From NCBI GenBank assembly GCA_021496505.1, contig CP053031.1, forward strand, positions 1,852,001-1,916,000: a DNA stretch of 64,000 nt, written 5' to 3'. Shown piece after piece: positions 63,164-64,000 of this stretch. Origin of the DNA: Thermoleophilia bacterium SCSIO 60948 (lineage in GTDB: Bacteria > Actinomycetota > Thermoleophilia > Solirubrobacterales > 70-9). Below the pieces are notes generated by a model. It saw only the letters and a list, made by a program, of their open reading frames with translations. It searched no databases and was not told the origin of the DNA. Each line of letters opens with the position of its first letter. The stretch's first letter is position 1. The translations under genes were made by a program, and so were the position numbers.

Positions 63164-64000
63164 CCCGGCGCCTGGCGCTCGGCCGCGTCGACGGTCCCCG
63201 GGGCTCCGGCGAGGTAACCGGACAGCGTCTGGACGGCCGCGAACACAACCAGCAGCGCGATCACCAGGTCCCAGCCGCCGCTCGCATCGAAGACGAGACC
63301 GGCGAGGACCGGGCCCGCGGCGGCCAGCAGGTAGCCGATCCCCTGCCCCATCGCCGACAGCCGAGCGGCGGCGGCCGGATCGTCGGCCCGCAGGACGAAG
63401 AGGACCAGGGCGAGACCGAAGCAGCCGCCCTGACCGAAGCCGATGACCGCGACCCACGGCAGCGTCGCGGCATCGGAGAAGACCAGCAAGCCGAGGAATC
63501 CGACCGCGATGCTCGCCGAGCACAGCGCGACGTTCCAGCTCTGGCTTCGCGTCCTCCCGGCGAGCGTCGGCGCCCCGACCGTCGCGACGATGCCGATCAC
63601 CTGCATCGCGGCGAGCACCGCCCCCGCCTCGGCCGAGCTCAGTCCGCGCGAGACGAGGATCTCGGCGAGCCAGGCGATCGTCACGTAGAAGTTGAGCGCC
63701 TGGAGGGCGAAGTAGATCGTCACGGTCCAGGCGACCCGGTCGCGCAGCAGCGATCGTGAGGCGCCGGCGGCGTCGCGCTCGCCGCGGCCCCGAACCCGGC
63801 GCGCGTCCCGGGACGGCCCGATCCAGGCGATGACCGCGATGATCGCCGGCACGAGCCAGACGCCCAGGCCGAAGCGCCAGTCGCCGGTCGCCTCGGTGAT
63901 CGGCACGCTGAGCCCGGCCGCGGCGGCGGCCGAGACCACCATCGCCGTGGTGTAGAGGCCGGTCGTCAGCCCGGCCCGGGCCGGGAACGAGCGCTTGACG
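63160..64000 (-). CDS. MFS transporter, CynX/NimT-like (partial, 5' end outside window)
   Basis: The C-terminal 280 or so residues of a 12-helix major facilitator are present, and the frame is open to the right edge. The entering sequence KRSFPARAGLTTGLYTTAM is a signature of the CynX (cyanate)/NimT branch. The second half shows helices 7-12 (VTIYFALQALNFYVTIAWL to FAAVQTLSGYLAG). The substrate is unknown. The stop overlaps that of the flavoprotein gene by CTAG. Confidence 0.88.
   Translation of the reverse strand, partial: VKRSFPARAGLTTGLYTTAMVVSAAAAAGLSVPITEATGDWRFGLGVWLVPAIIAVIAWIGPSRDARRVRGRGERDAAGASRSLLRDRVAWTVTIYFALQALNFYVTIAWLAEILVSRGLSSAEAGAVLAAMQVIGIVATVGAPTLAGRTRSQSWNVALCSASIAVGFLGLLVFSDAATLPWVAVIGFGQGGCFGLALVLFVLRADDPAAAARLSAMGQGIGYLLAAAGPVLAGLVFDASGGWDLVIALLVVFAAVQTLSGYLAGAPGTVDAAERQAPG

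Overview
The window is GC-rich, gene-dense DNA from a bacterial chromosome, most likely an actinomycete of the class Thermoleophilia (Solirubrobacterales-like). This is inferred from several points. GTG and TTG starts are frequent. The order rpsA, coaE, uvrB, uvrA is that of actinobacteria. Ribosomal protein S1 has four domains. There are two AbiEi/DUF559-type genes, and secreted proteins with N-termini and C-terminal modules typical of that class. There is no rRNA, CRISPR array, recognisable insertion sequence or prophage. No stretch longer than about 230 bases lacks a feature, so the region reads as ordinary core chromosome with a few accessory genes.

Layout, left to right. 1-6059: end of a dehydrogenase gene, a two-component system with a PepSY protein behind it, a cobalamin-dependent acyl-CoA mutase large subunit (minus) and a membrane diguanylate cyclase. 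6150-9612: a TerC-family gene under a probable yybP-ykoY (Mn2+) riboswitch, a frameshifted AbiEi/DUF559 gene bracketed by palindromic direct repeats, an EamA exporter and a small four-cysteine protein. 9689-14366: a heterodimeric ABC exporter, a secreted low-complexity protein and tRNA-Gln(CTG). 14420-21060 (minus): an operon of two APC permeases with UspA-like tails, a tiny membrane protein and two TrkA/RCK proteins, read here as a potassium uptake system, followed by a ferredoxin-reductase-like flavoprotein. 21121-28352: secreted protein, GAF-GGDEF-GAF protein, coiled-coil pair, methyltransferase, H+-pyrophosphatase and a DUF1844 protein. 28467-36726: subtilase-like secreted protein, YbdK-type ligase, Rex, glutaredoxin-like protein, tsaD-rimI-tsaB, a helical-repeat envelope protein, tsaE, type-4 uracil-DNA glycosylase and an FmdB zinc ribbon. 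36854-43922: pantothenate genes (a DUF2520-PanC fusion and PanB), acyltransferase, SnoaL-like protein, UDP-galactopyranose mutase, DUF2000 protein, and a LysR regulator divergent from a YCII/VOC pair. 43958-59278: uvrA with a LexA box, coiled-coil protein, GT2 and wecB, uvrB, DoxX, secreted and GT-C-like membrane proteins, lytic transglycosylase, coaE and rpsA. 59465-64000: an intact AbiEi/DUF559 gene, methylmalonate-semialdehyde dehydrogenase, a geranylgeranyl-reductase-like flavoprotein and the end of an MFS transporter.

Genes that appear to work together: the RCK/APC potassium operon (15701-21060), pantothenate synthesis (36854-39525) with CoaE at the other end of CoA synthesis, t6A tRNA modification (tsaB, tsaD, tsaE), nucleotide excision repair with its SOS site, surface glycan synthesis (glf, wecB, GT2), and branched-chain acyl-CoA metabolism (mutase and MmsA, far apart).

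The observations most worth following up are the repeat-bracketed nuclease-like gene at 7321-8338, the Mn2+ riboswitch with terC, the potassium operon, the DUF2520-PanC fusion, and a recurrent CTAG overlap of convergent stop codons (four cases).
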